A stretch of DNA of 64,000 nt from Fictibacillus sp. FJAT-27399. Lineage in GTDB: Bacteria > Bacillota > Bacilli > Bacillales > Fictibacillaceae. Position 1 is the first letter of the stretch. Every line of letters begins with the position of its first letter. Location of the stretch: contig NZ_LMVC01000002.1 of NCBI RefSeq assembly GCF_001510655.1, positions 517,700 through 581,699 on the forward strand, given 5' to 3'. The notes under the pieces were generated by a model, which saw nothing but the letters and a program-made list of their open reading frames with translations, was not told the DNA's origin and did not search any database. This document shows positions 35,588-44,352 of this stretch, piece after piece. The position numbers were made by a program, and so were the translations under genes.

Positions 35588-37309
35588 TTGAATAAGAAGC
35601 AGGTTGTTAATGTCCTTGAAATGATCGCCGTTTATTTAGAGATCAAAGGCGAGAACTCCTTTAAAACTTCGGCTTACCGAAGAGCGGCTCAAGCGTTGGA
35701 ATCGGATGACCGGAACATGGAGCAGATCGGGGATCCGTCCAAATTAAAAGGAATTGGAAAAGGGACGGCTACTGTCATTACTGAACTTCTTGAGACAGGC
35801 AAATCATCGCTGCTTGAAGAATTGCAGGCAGCGGTTCCTTCAGGCCTTCTGACCATGCTCGACATACCGGGGCTTGGCGGGAAAAAAATTGCGAAGCTTT
35901 TTCAGGAGCTCGGAGTAACGGACATCAAGGGCCTTAAAGAAGCGTGTGAAAAAGAAAAAGTTAGAGGTCTCGCAGGGTTCGGAACAAAAACAGAAGAGAA
36001 AATACTGGCAGCGGTCGAGGAACTCGGTAAGCGCCCTGAACGGCTGCCGATTGCATTTATGCTTCCGGTCGCAGAAAAAATTGAAGAACAGCTGAAAGAT
36101 ATAAAAGGTATTCTGAAGTTTTCCTTGGCAGGCAGCCTCCGCCGTTTTCGTGAGACGATCAAGGATCTGGATTTTATTCTCGCAGTTTCCGATGCGGCTA
36201 AAGTGAAAAAACAGCTCGTCCAGCTGGAAGGCGTTACGGATATCATCGCAAAAGGAGATACAAAAGTTTCACTCCAATTTCATTATGATTATCCCGTTTC
36301 AGTCGATTTCAGGCTCGTATCCCAAGAGCAGTATGCCTCTGCCTTGCATCATTTTACCGGTTCCATGGAACATAACGTTAAGATGAGGCAGCTGGCGAAA
36401 GAACGCAATGAAAAAATCAGCGAATATGGTGTTGAAAATACAGGAACAGGTGAGATAACGACCTTTTCCACTGAAGAAGAATTCTATGGACACTTTGGAC
36501 TTCAGTGGATTCCGCCGGAAGTGCGTGAGGGCGGGGATGAACTTGAAAAGTTTCGTGAACCTCAGCGGCTGATTGAACAGGAAGATATCCAAGGAGATCT
36601 GCATATGCACTCCACATGGAGCGACGGGGCCAACACGATTGAAGAAATGGCAGAAGCAGCAAGGGAAAAAGGATACTCGTTTATGGCAATTACCGATCAT
36701 TCTCAGTATTTAAGGGTAGCCAACGGCCTTACAGCAGAGCGGCTTCGTGAGCAGCGGAAAGAGATTGACAGGCTGAACGGGAAATATAGTGATTTTAAAA
36801 TTCTGGCAGGCGTTGAGATGGACATTCTGCCGGATGGAACACTCGATTTTGATGACGACCTCCTGGCCGAAATGGACCTTGTGATCGCCTCCATCCATTC
36901 ATCTTTTTCTCAAAACAGAGAGACGATCATGAAGAGGATGAAGACAGCGCTCAAAAGCCATCATGTGGATATTATTGCCCATCCGACGGGAAGAATTATC
37001 GGAAGGCGTCCCGGGTATGATGTTGATTTGGAGATGCTCATCGATGTAGCAGCTGAAACCAATACAGCCCTTGAACTGAACGCTCATCCGAGCCGGCTCG
37101 ATCTGGCCCCTGAATGGCTTAAGAAAGCACAGGATAAAGGTGTAAAAATCACGATCAATACGGATGCCCATTACCGTGATACTCTGGGGCATATGGACAT
37201 AGGAGTTTCTGTGGCGAGAAAGGGCTATATTCGCCGGGAAAACGTCCTGAACGCAATGACACTTGATGAGTTAACTTCCTTTTTAAAACGAAATGATAAA
37301 AAAGAATAG
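35588..37309 (+). CDS. polX: PolX, DNA polymerase beta-like with PHP nuclease domain
   Basis: Base-excision repair enzyme of 573 residues. The N-terminal lyase/HhH region (about 1-140, GIGKGTATVI and DIPGLGGKKIAKLF) and the nucleotidyltransferase palm (AGSLRRFRETIKDLDFILAV, with paired Asp) precede a C-terminal PHP domain with metal motifs DLHMHSTWSDG, ITDHSQ, VEMDI, HPTGR and NTDAH, which gives 3'-5' exonuclease activity. TTG 35588 yields the family N terminus MNKKQVV; the upstream GTG (35570) is less likely. mutS2 follows. Confidence 0.94.
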   Translation: MNKKQVVNVLEMIAVYLEIKGENSFKTSAYRRAAQALESDDRNMEQIGDPSKLKGIGKGTATVITELLETGKSSLLEELQAAVPSGLLTMLDIPGLGGKKIAKLFQELGVTDIKGLKEACEKEKVRGLAGFGTKTEEKILAAVEELGKRPERLPIAFMLPVAEKIEEQLKDIKGILKFSLAGSLRRFRETIKDLDFILAVSDAAKVKKQLVQLEGVTDIIAKGDTKVSLQFHYDYPVSVDFRLVSQEQYASALHHFTGSMEHNVKMRQLAKERNEKISEYGVENTGTGEITTFSTEEEFYGHFGLQWIPPEVREGGDELEKFREPQRLIEQEDIQGDLHMHSTWSDGANTIEEMAEAAREKGYSFMAITDHSQYLRVANGLTAERLREQRKEIDRLNGKYSDFKILAGVEMDILPDGTLDFDDDLLAEMDLVIASIHSSFSQNRETIMKRMKTALKSHHVDIIAHPTGRIIGRRPGYDVDLEMLIDVAAETNTALELNAHPSRLDLAPEWLKKAQDKGVKITINTDAHYRDTLGHMDIGVSVARKGYIRRENVLNAMTLDELTSFLKRNDKKE

Positions 37310-37336
37310 AACGTCTCCTGGGAGGAGGAACTAATT

Positions 37337-39700
37337 TTGCAAGAACGAGTACTTCGAGTCTTAGAATATACAAAAATCATTGAGCAGTTAAAAAAACACG
37401 CAAGTTCAAGTCTGGGCAAACAAAAGGTTGAACAGCTTCAGCCTTCTGTAAATTTTGCCGAGATCAGCCATTGGCAGGACAGCACAGATGAAGGTGCAAA
37501 AGTCCTCCGGTTAAAAGGGCAGGCACCGCTTGGTGGAATACGAGATATCCGTGCAAGCCTGAAGAGGTCGCAGATTGGCGGGCTGCTGAATACGGATGAA
37601 CTTCTCGATATTGCGACTACAATATATGGCGGAAGGCGCTTTAAGCGGTTTACAGAGGGAATGGCGGAGGATGGAATTGAACTGCCGATCCTTGACAGCC
37701 TTGTTGCGCAGATTGAACCGCTGATTGAACTGGAGCAAGAGATTAAAGCTTGCATAGACGACAACGGCCATGTTATGGACAGTGCCAGTCCGGCTTTGCG
37801 TACAATTAGAAGCCAGCTGCGCACGTTCGAGGCTAGAGTGCGTGAGAAATTGGAAAGTATGGTCCGTTCCTCGAGCTATCAAAAAATGCTATCCGATGCG
37901 ATCATCACGATTCGAAATGACCGCTTCGTGCTGCCTGTTAAACAGGAATACCGCGGCAGCTTTGGTGGTATGGTGCATGACCAGTCCTCTTCAGGAGCCA
38001 CACTCTTTATTGAGCCTCAAGCTGTCGTTGCGATCAATAATCAGCTGAAAGATGCGAAAGCTAAAGAAGCAAGAGAGATTGAAAAGATTTTAAAAGAACT
38101 TTCATTGCTGGTCGGGGAATCAGCTGAAGCCTTAGCCCATAATGTGAAGATTCTGGCAGAGATTGATTTTATTTTTGCAAAAGCGCAGTACAGCCGTGAA
38201 CTGAAGGCGACGAAACCAATCATGAACGACAGAGAATACATCTCTCTCCGTAAAGCGAGGCATCCGCTCATCGATCAGGACGCTGTAGTACCAATCGATG
38301 TGGAGCTTGGCGGTGTTTTTCAATCATTGATCATTACCGGTCCCAATACAGGGGGTAAAACGGTTACTTTAAAAACGATCGGCCTGTTATCGTTAATGGC
38401 CCAATCCGGACTTCAGGTTCCTGCAGAAGAAGAGTCTGAGATGACGGTGTTTGAAGCCATTCATGCCGACATCGGTGATGAGCAATCGATTGAACAGTCA
38501 TTAAGTACGTTCTCCTCTCATATGGTGAACATTGTCGATATCCTGAAAACAGTGAATTTTAAAAGCCTGGTTCTGTTTGATGAACTAGGAGCTGGAACTG
38601 ATCCACAGGAAGGAGCGGCACTTGCTATCTCCATCCTTGATTATGTGTTTGAACGGGGAGCGAAAGTAATCGCAACCACCCACTACAGTGAGTTGAAAGC
38701 TTATGCTTATAACCGCAATGGCGTCATCAATGCGAGCGTTGAATTTAACGTGGAGACGCTGCGGCCGACCTACAAACTGCTGATCGGAGTTCCGGGCAGA
38801 AGCAACGCCTTTGAGATTTCCAGACGCCTCGGTTTGGAGCCCTCCATTATTGATGAAGCAAAATCGCAAATCAGTGATGAGGACAACAAGATTGATAACA
38901 TGATCCGTTCGCTTGAGGATAACCAAAAGCGTGCAGAAGAAGAACGGGAGAATGCCATTAAAATCAGGCAGGAAGCCGAACAGCTAAAAGCTGAGCTGGA
39001 AGCAGAACTTCAGCATCTGGAGCGGGATCGTGACCGATTGCTTGAAGAAGCGGAGCGAAAAGCGGAAGAAGCAGTAGCGAATGCACGAAGGACCGCTGAA
39101 GAAGTCATTAAAGAACTTAAAGAATATCAGAAAGAAGCGGGCAATGTGAAGGAACACCGATTGATCGATGCCCGTAAAAAGCTGGAGGAAGCAACGCCTG
39201 CCCTTCGGTCGAAGAAGAAAAAGGCAGCAGCTTCCAAACCGAAATCTGCTTCGTTTAAACCAGGCGATGAAGTGAAAGTGCTGAGTTTCGGCCAAAAAGG
39301 CCATATTATCAATAAAGTCAGCAACAACGAATATCAGGTACAGATCGGTATTTTAAAAATGAACGTATCACTCAGCGACCTTGAATTGATCAAACAGACG
39401 AAAGAGAAAAAACCAGAGCCGAGATCGTTTGTAAAAGTGCAGGGAAGCGATGACTCGGTCCGTCCTGAACTTGATCTCCGCGGCAAGCGGTATGAGGATG
39501 CGATGCTAGAAGTGGATAAGTATTTGGATGAAGCGATGTTAGCCGGATATCCTCAAGTTTCTATTATTCATGGGAAAGGAACCGGTGCTCTGCGCTCCGG
39601 TGTTCAGCAGCTGCTCAAATCACATCCCAACGTTAAATCGACACGCATGGGAGCGGCAAATGAAGGTGGAAGCGGCATAACCGTTGCGCTATTAAAATAA
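37337..39700 (+). CDS. mutS2: MutS2 endonuclease/ATPase
   Basis: MutS-family protein of 787 residues that acts on recombination intermediates and on stalled or collided ribosomes in B. subtilis, not in mismatch repair. It has the clamp/lever region, Walker [10 protein letters not shown] (about 334-342), Walker [20 protein letters not shown], a long coiled coil (about 520-620), a KOW-like segment ([18 protein letters not shown]) and a C-terminal Smr nuclease domain ([12 protein letters not shown] and HGKGTGALR). TTG start behind GGGAGGAGGAA. Confidence 0.95.
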   Translation: MQERVLRVLEYTKIIEQLKKHASSSLGKQKVEQLQPSVNFAEISHWQDSTDEGAKVLRLKGQAPLGGIRDIRASLKRSQIGGLLNTDELLDIATTIYGGRRFKRFTEGMAEDGIELPILDSLVAQIEPLIELEQEIKACIDDNGHVMDSASPALRTIRSQLRTFEARVREKLESMVRSSSYQKMLSDAIITIRNDRFVLPVKQEYRGSFGGMVHDQSSSGATLFIEPQAVVAINNQLKDAKAKEAREIEKILKELSLLVGESAEALAHNVKILAEIDFIFAKAQYSRELKATKPIMNDREYISLRKARHPLIDQDAVVPIDVELGGVFQSLIITGPNTGGKTVTLKTIGLLSLMAQSGLQVPAEEESEMTVFEAIHADIGDEQSIEQSLSTFSSHMVNIVDILKTVNFKSLVLFDELGAGTDPQEGAALAISILDYVFERGAKVIATTHYSELKAYAYNRNGVINASVEFNVETLRPTYKLLIGVPGRSNAFEISRRLGLEPSIIDEAKSQISDEDNKIDNMIRSLEDNQKRAEEERENAIKIRQEAEQLKAELEAELQHLERDRDRLLEEAERKAEEAVANARRTAEEVIKELKEYQKEAGNVKEHRLIDARKKLEEATPALRSKKKKAAASKPKSASFKPGDEVKVLSFGQKGHIINKVSNNEYQVQIGILKMNVSLSDLELIKQTKEKKPEPRSFVKVQGSDDSVRPELDLRGKRYEDAMLEVDKYLDEAMLAGYPQVSIIHGKGTGALRSGVQQLLKSHPNVKSTRMGAANEGGSGITVALLK

Positions 39701-39713
39701 TTGGAGGTTAGAG

Positions 39714-40118
39714 ATGGACGTATCCCACAATCCGTTTATCCAAACGGCGGCATATTACAGCGTAGTCGTACTGTTCCTCGTTATTTTTCTGGCAGTATTT
39801 GAAATGGTCACCCGGTATGAGAACTGGGTGGAGATTAAAAAAGGCAACCTGGCCGTAGCGATGGCAACCGGAGGGAAAATATTCGGCATCGCCAATATTT
39901 TTCGCTATTCCATCGCACAGAACGATTCACTTCCTCAGATGATGGCTTGGGGTCTGTTCGGATTTGTTCTGCTTCTTGCCGGTTATTTTATCTTTGAATT
40001 TTTAACCCCGAGATTTAACATTGATGAAGAGATCGAAAACGATAATCGCGCAGTGGGCCTGATCTCCATGGTCATATCCATTGGCCTGTCGTTCGTGATC
40101 GGTTCAGGGATTGAATAG
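39714..40118 (+). CDS. yshE: DUF350 membrane protein (YshE-like)
   Basis: A 134-residue protein with four transmembrane helices (about 12-32, 48-66, 75-98 and 108-132) and the DUF350 pattern including GNLAVAMATGGKIFGIANIFRYSI. It follows mutS2 by 13 bases, the order seen in B. subtilis. The function is unknown. Confidence 0.85.
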   Translation: MDVSHNPFIQTAAYYSVVVLFLVIFLAVFEMVTRYENWVEIKKGNLAVAMATGGKIFGIANIFRYSIAQNDSLPQMMAWGLFGFVLLLAGYFIFEFLTPRFNIDEEIENDNRAVGLISMVISIGLSFVIGSGIE

Positions 40119-40131
40119 GAGTGAAGCATCA

Positions 40132-40215
40132 GTGGATACGTTATGGAAAGTTTTATTCATTTGCAGCGGAATTTTTATTCTTTTCGGCATCGTTTATTTA
40201 CTTTTCTTATCATAA
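40132..40215 (+). CDS. Very small predicted membrane protein (27 residues)
   Basis: A GTG-initiated frame of 27 residues follows yshE. TAGGAGTGA overlaps the yshE stop, and the start lies ten bases after AGGAG, so coupled translation is plausible. After a short polar start (MDTLWK) the rest is one hydrophobic helix with an LLFLS end. A terminator (40259-40286) follows. No homologue is known to me; it may be real because the frame, ribosome site and helix coincide. Confidence 0.5.
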   Translation: MDTLWKVLFICSGIFILFGIVYLLFLS

Positions 40216-40258
40216 TGGAATGGAATTAATGAAAGCTGCATTTCTGCTGCTTTTTAGC

Positions 40259-40286
40259 AAAAAACCAGCCTCCAGGCTGGTTTTTT
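40259..40286 (+). terminator. Terminator after the mutS2-yshE unit
   Basis: AAAAAACCAGCC/GGCTGGTTTTTT with a four-base loop. Confidence 0.92.
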
Positions 40287-40314
40287 GTATGCTTTTTTAA
40301 AGTGACAGTGGAAA

Positions 40315-40404
40315 TACCTGCGAAAATGAGGCATTTACCCGCCGTAATAAAGAAAATACTGTCCAAAATAAAAATTTACTCGCCAAACGAACATTTTACC
40401 CGCC
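40315..40404 (-). repeat. Array of ~20-nt repeats, reverse orientation
   Basis: ATTTACCCGCC (40333), ATTTACTCGCC (40374) and TTTTACCCGCC (about 40394) plus two degenerate units near 40315 and 40355 recur every 19-22 bases. They are the reverse complement of the array at 21490-21563. The block lies between a terminator and a small minus-strand gene, with no coding potential of its own. Confidence 0.6.
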
Positions 40405-40463
40405 AAAACATGATTATAGTAAATCGTGCGGGATCGAAGGAAAGCGAAACCTGCCGATGTTAC

Positions 40464-40631
40464 TCAGTATTCGATTTCATCATAATCTGCTGGCTGTGCG
40501 GTCAGCTGATTGGTGTCTTTCATGCCGATTTCACTCGAGATTTCCTGCTGTGATTTGATTTTGCCATGTGGATTCTGTGTTTCTTTACCGGCTTTCAAAG
40601 CCCCATCTCTTCTCGCTTTTGAATGAGTCAT
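40464..40631 (-). CDS. Small hydrophilic hypothetical protein (55 residues)
   Basis: A 55-residue minus-strand frame with a textbook ribosome site (AAAGGAGGG, six bases before ATG 40631). The product is hydrophilic: a basic N terminus (THSKARRDGALKAGKE) and an acidic C terminus (ADYDEIEY). Composition resembles small spore-associated or stress proteins of bacilli, but I do not recognise the family. It diverges from fadD. Flanking bases 40632-40745 hold only regulatory sequence. Confidence 0.6.
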   Translation of the reverse strand: MTHSKARRDGALKAGKETQNPHGKIKSQQEISSEIGMKDTNQLTAQPADYDEIEY

Positions 40632-40746
40632 ACTGTTCCCTCCTTTGCTTTATTGTTTAGTATGCAGCGGGAAAAACTGCATCATCCCCGCAAAAAAGTG
40701 CCAAAAGCACTATAAAATTTTTAATTTTTAAAAAAATATATTAAAT

Positions 40747-40764
40747 TGAATGCGTTTTCATTTA
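40747..40764 (+). promoter_or_regulatory. Possible degenerate FadR operator at the fadD promoter
   Basis: TGAATG-CGTTTT-CATTTA partly fits the FadR consensus TGAATGAnTAnTnATTCA and abuts a -10-like TATAAT at 40763-40768. It is weaker than the site upstream of fadR. Confidence 0.35.
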
Positions 40765-40820
40765 TAATGAAGTATGAGAGAGTTTTTTTAAGAAAGGCGT
40801 GAATTAAGGAGGAGATAAAA

Positions 40821-42512
40821 GTGGAAAGAAGATGGCTTAACCATTATCCACCAGAAATCCCCAGTGAGGTTGAGTATAAAGAACAACCTTTATTCACGTA
40901 TTTAGAAGAAGCAGCTATTAAAAACCCAGAAAAGGTTGCTCTTCATTTTTTAGGTAAAGAAATGTCGTATCAACAGCTTTACGAAAGTGCTGTCCGGTTT
41001 TCCAACGGACTGTCTGCACTCGGAATGGGCAAGGGCGACCGGGTGGCGATTATGCTGCCGAACTGTCCGCAGGCGGTTATTGCTTATTATGGCATCCTTC
41101 TCGCTGGAGGAATCGTGGTCCAGACCAATCCCCTTTATACGGAACGAGAGCTGAGCCATCAGCTGGAGGACAGCGGGGCAGCGGCTATCGTTTGTCTGGA
41201 TCAGCTCTTTTCGAGGGTAGCTGCTGTAAAAGAATTGACACAGCTGAAGCATGTGATTGTGACGGGCATTAAAGATTATTTGCCATTTCCAAAAAATGTG
41301 CTCTATCCGTTTGTTCAGAAAAAACAAAAGCCATTTACGGTGGTTGATGTTCAGTATGGCGGAAGTGTCCACTCGTTTAAGGAACTGATCAGCAAAAGCG
41401 AAAACCGGCGAATCCCTGTTGACGTCCACCCAAAAGAGGATGTGGCATTGCTGCAGTATACAGGAGGAACGACTGGCCCTGCAAAAGGTGTGATGCTGAC
41501 ACATGCTAATTTGGTCGTCAATTCGAAACAATGCAGCATCTGGATTTATAAGCACCGGGTTGGAGAAGAAGTTGTGCTGGCTGCATTGCCTTTTTTCCAT
41601 GTGTATGGCATGACGGTTGTGATGAATCAGGCGATCATGACACAGGCAAAACTGATCATCCTTCCTCGTTTTGATCCGAAACAAGTGCTGCAGACGATCC
41701 ATAAACAGCGTCCAACATTGTTCCCTGGCGCACCGACCATGTATATTGCGTTGCTGAACCATCCTGATTTGATGAAGTATGACCTTTCTTCCATCCAGGC
41801 TTGCATCAGTGGTTCTGCACCGCTCCCGATGGAAGTTCAGCAGAAGTTCCAGGCGATCATCTCTGGAAGTCTTGTGGAAGGCTATGGCCTCACAGAAGCT
41901 TCACCTGTAACGCATGCCAATCTGATCTATGGAAAGCAGATTAAAGGAAGTATCGGTCTTCCGTGGCCGAATACGGAAGCGGCCATCTATTCCACCGAGC
42001 GCGGAGAGTTTGCGGAAATTGGGGAAGTTGGCGAGTTATTGGTGCGGGGGCCTCAGGTGATGAAAGGGTATTGGAATCAGCCGGAGGAAACAGCTGCTGT
42101 TTTTAAAAATGACTGGCTCATGACCGGTGATATGGGATATATGGATGAGAATGGATATTTTTATATCGTGGACCGAAAGAAAGATTTGATCATTGCAGGA
42201 GGATATAATATATATCCCCGCGAAATTGAAGAAGTTCTTTATGAGCATGAAGCGGTAAAGGAAGCCGTCGTTGTTGGAATCCCGGATCCGTACCGCGGTG
42301 AAACCGTAAAGGCTTTTGTCGTGTTGAAAGAGAACGCTGTTTGTACGGAGGATCAGCTTAACAAATATTGCAGAGAAAACCTTGCTGCCTTTAAGGTACC
42401 AAGGGTGTATGAATTTAGAAGCGAGCTTCCAAAAACGATGGTCGGAAAAATTTTAAGAAGAGTTTTATTGGAGGAAGAGAAAGCGAAAGAGCGGGAAACA
42501 CAAGAGATATAG
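40821..42512 (+). CDS. fadD: Long-chain fatty acid-CoA ligase
   Basis: Activates fatty acids to acyl-CoA with ATP for beta-oxidation; 563 residues, close to B. subtilis LcfA. AMP-binding motif LQYTGGTTGPAKGVMLTH, the gate region PFFHVYG, the A4/A5 motifs GYGLTEASPV and LMTGDMGYMDENGYFYIVDRKKDLIIAGGYNIYPREIEE, and the catalytic Lys in KTMVGKILRR are intact. The start is GTG behind AAGGAGGAG. First of the fadD, fadR, fadB, etfB, etfA block. Confidence 0.95.
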   Translation: MERRWLNHYPPEIPSEVEYKEQPLFTYLEEAAIKNPEKVALHFLGKEMSYQQLYESAVRFSNGLSALGMGKGDRVAIMLPNCPQAVIAYYGILLAGGIVVQTNPLYTERELSHQLEDSGAAAIVCLDQLFSRVAAVKELTQLKHVIVTGIKDYLPFPKNVLYPFVQKKQKPFTVVDVQYGGSVHSFKELISKSENRRIPVDVHPKEDVALLQYTGGTTGPAKGVMLTHANLVVNSKQCSIWIYKHRVGEEVVLAALPFFHVYGMTVVMNQAIMTQAKLIILPRFDPKQVLQTIHKQRPTLFPGAPTMYIALLNHPDLMKYDLSSIQACISGSAPLPMEVQQKFQAIISGSLVEGYGLTEASPVTHANLIYGKQIKGSIGLPWPNTEAAIYSTERGEFAEIGEVGELLVRGPQVMKGYWNQPEETAAVFKNDWLMTGDMGYMDENGYFYIVDRKKDLIIAGGYNIYPREIEEVLYEHEAVKEAVVVGIPDPYRGETVKAFVVLKENAVCTEDQLNKYCRENLAAFKVPRVYEFRSELPKTMVGKILRRVLLEEEKAKERETQEI

Positions 42513-42548
42513 GGACCTTTTTTAAAAAGGTCCTTGTTTTTTTGTTAA
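42513..42548 (+). terminator. Terminator after fadD
   Basis: GGACCTTTTT paired with AAAAAGGTCC and a T-rich tail; it separates fadD from fadR. Confidence 0.8.
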
Positions 42549-42602
42549 AACAAAGGAATAATAGAATTGACAGAAAAAAACGACTTGTTTTACAATTAAA
42601 TT

Positions 42603-42622
42603 ATGAATGAACAATCATTCAG
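42603..42622 (+). promoter_or_regulatory. FadR operator upstream of fadR
   Basis: TGAATGA-ACAA-TCATTCA is a perfect 7-bp inverted repeat fitting the Bacillus FadR consensus (ATGAATGAnTAnTnATTCAT) at nearly all positions. It lies 36-55 bases before the fadR start, as expected for autoregulation relieved by long-chain acyl-CoA. Confidence 0.85.
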
Positions 42623-42657
42623 TTTACAGCAGCTCGTTTTGAAGTGAGGAGATTATC

Positions 42658-43266
42658 GTGAAACGTAAAGGCCCAAAGTACGACAAAATAATTGATGCCG
42701 CGGTTAGTGTTATTGCAGTTCATGGGTATCATCAGTCCCAAGTGTCTAAAATTGCAAAGCAGGCGTCTGTAGCAGATGGGACGATCTATCTCTATTTTAA
42801 AAATAAAGAGGATCTGCTTGTTTCTGTTTTTAATGAAAAAATGGGAACCTTTATCGAAAGAACGGGGAACGAGCTGAAAAGCAAAGGGTCGGCGATTGAA
42901 AAACTGTTAACCCTCATTGAAATGCATTTTTGCCTGTTGGATGCTGACCACCAGCTTTCTATCGTAACACAGCTGGAACTTCGGCAGACAAACAGGGCGT
43001 TAAGGGCAAAAATTGGGGAAGTGCTTAAACGATATTTATCACTGATCGACCTCATCCTGAAAGAAGGGATGGAGGAAAGGGCTTTTGACAAGAACATGGA
43101 TACCCGGCTGGCACGACAGATGATTTTTGGAACCATTGATGAAACCGCCACAAACTGGGTTATGAATGATCATAGGTATGATTTGCCGTCACTTGCTCAG
43201 CCTGTACATCGAATGCTTGTTAATGGTTTAAGCAACAATGCAGGGGCTATCCCCGCGCAAGAATAG
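42658..43266 (+). CDS. fadR: FadR, TetR-family repressor of fatty-acid degradation
   Basis: A 202-residue TetR regulator that releases DNA on binding long-chain acyl-CoA. The N-terminal HTH (about 6-52, IIDAAVSVIAVHGYHQSQVSKIAKQASVADGTIYLYF) is typical, with a helical C-terminal ligand domain (FGTIDETATNWVMND). GTG start behind GTGAGGAG. A FadR palindrome is present in its own upstream region. Likely controls fadB-etfBA and fadD. Confidence 0.9.
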   Translation: MKRKGPKYDKIIDAAVSVIAVHGYHQSQVSKIAKQASVADGTIYLYFKNKEDLLVSVFNEKMGTFIERTGNELKSKGSAIEKLLTLIEMHFCLLDADHQLSIVTQLELRQTNRALRAKIGEVLKRYLSLIDLILKEGMEERAFDKNMDTRLARQMIFGTIDETATNWVMNDHRYDLPSLAQPVHRMLVNGLSNNAGAIPAQE

Positions 43267-43289
43267 ATTCAACTAAGGAGTGTGAGAGA

Positions 43290-44060
43290 ATGGGATTTTT
43301 ACAGGTTCAAAAAGAGAATAAAATAGCCACAATTCAACTGAATCGTCCTCCGGCGAACGCGTTGTCCACCCAGCTGATCCGCGAATTGTCCGCGGTCTTT
43401 GAAGAACTGGAGAATGACAGCGAAACAAAAGTCATCCTGATCAAAGGTGAAGGCCGGTTCTTTTCGGCTGGAGCAGATATTAAAGAATTTACAACGATTG
43501 AAAATGAAGCCGATTTTGCTGATTTGGGGGCTTTTGGACAGCAGCTCTTTGACCGAATGGAAAATTATCCAAAGCTGATTATCGCAGCTATTCACGGTGC
43601 AGCACTGGGCGGGGGACTTGAACTCGCGATGGCTTGCCATATCCGGCTCGTTTCCAGTGAAGCCAAGCTTGGCTTGCCGGAACTGCAGCTTGGATTGATT
43701 CCAGGTTTTGCTGGGACACAAAGACTTCCAAGATACGTAGGAACTGCTAAAGCGGCCGAAATGCTCGTTACTTCTGACCCGATTACCGGAGAGGAAGCAG
43801 TGAAATGGGGGTTAGCAACTGCCGCTTATCCTGATGCAGAGCTTTTTGAAAAGGCTTACAACCTGGCGTCGAAAGCGGCAGCGAAGAGTTCCTTGTCCAT
43901 TCGCTACACCCTCGAGCTTTTGCAGTATGCGGCTCGTGGACAGTACAGCGAGGGGGCAAAGAAAGAATCCGAGTACTTCGGAAAAGTCTTCGTTTCTGAA
44001 GATGGACAAGAAGGAGTTCAAGCCTTTGTTGAAAAAAGGCAGCCAAATTTTAAAAACTAA
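43290..44060 (+). CDS. fadB: Enoyl-CoA hydratase
   Basis: Crotonase-fold hydratase of 256 residues for step two of beta-oxidation. The oxyanion-hole stretches FFSAGADIKEF and AIHGAALGGGLELAMACH, and the catalytic Glu region LGLPELQLGLIPGFAGTQRLPR with both acidic residues, are present. It follows fadR by 23 bases. A dispersed repeat element begins right after its stop and separates it from etfB. Confidence 0.93.
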   Translation: MGFLQVQKENKIATIQLNRPPANALSTQLIRELSAVFEELENDSETKVILIKGEGRFFSAGADIKEFTTIENEADFADLGAFGQQLFDRMENYPKLIIAAIHGAALGGGLELAMACHIRLVSSEAKLGLPELQLGLIPGFAGTQRLPRYVGTAKAAEMLVTSDPITGEEAVKWGLATAAYPDAELFEKAYNLASKAAAKSSLSIRYTLELLQYAARGQYSEGAKKESEYFGKVFVSEDGQEGVQAFVEKRQPNFKN

Positions 44061-44323
44061 GGCTCTTTTTTCATTGACAGTTGATTGGAGTGCAAGGTGC
44101 GAGACTCCTCGAAAATGAATTTCACATTTTCTTCGTGCGATATAACGCTGCCGAAGCCTTCCTTGTCCTGCGGGAGAAGCGGGACAGGTGAGACCACAGG
44201 CGCATACGCTGAGGAGGTAGGCGTTTGCGCGGGTAAGGCTCACCGCGCGCCCCCCGCGGAAAGCGAGCATCCTGAAACGGAAATCAACTATTCCTAAGAG
44301 CAACAAAGGTTAAGAAAACAGCC
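44061..44323 (+). repeat. Dispersed structured repeat element, copy 2, between fadB and etfB
   Basis: About 260 bases closely similar to 134-415 and in the same orientation. The left end is shortened: GGCTCTTTTT joins directly to CATTGACAG, lacking ~45 bases of copy 1 including the left TTGTTGCT. The right terminal repeat (44297-44323) is intact. The apical hairpin is longer here (GCGCATACGC against GCGTTTGCGC around GAGGAGGT) while the GGTGAG/CTCACC helix is kept. It starts at the fadB stop and ends 29 bases before etfB. Confidence 0.85.
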
Positions 44324-44352
44324 AAAACTAAAAAATAGTTGGAGGGATTAGC

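Noticed and set aside
40302-40553. 83-codon plus-strand open frame downstream of yshE
   Set aside because: It crosses the 20-nt repeat array and the opposite-strand small gene, which has the much better ribosome site.
43812-44306. 164-codon minus-strand frame spanning the fadB end and repeat copy 2
   Set aside because: It is a shadow of fadB and the repeat; the matching region of copy 1 is not open in a comparable way.
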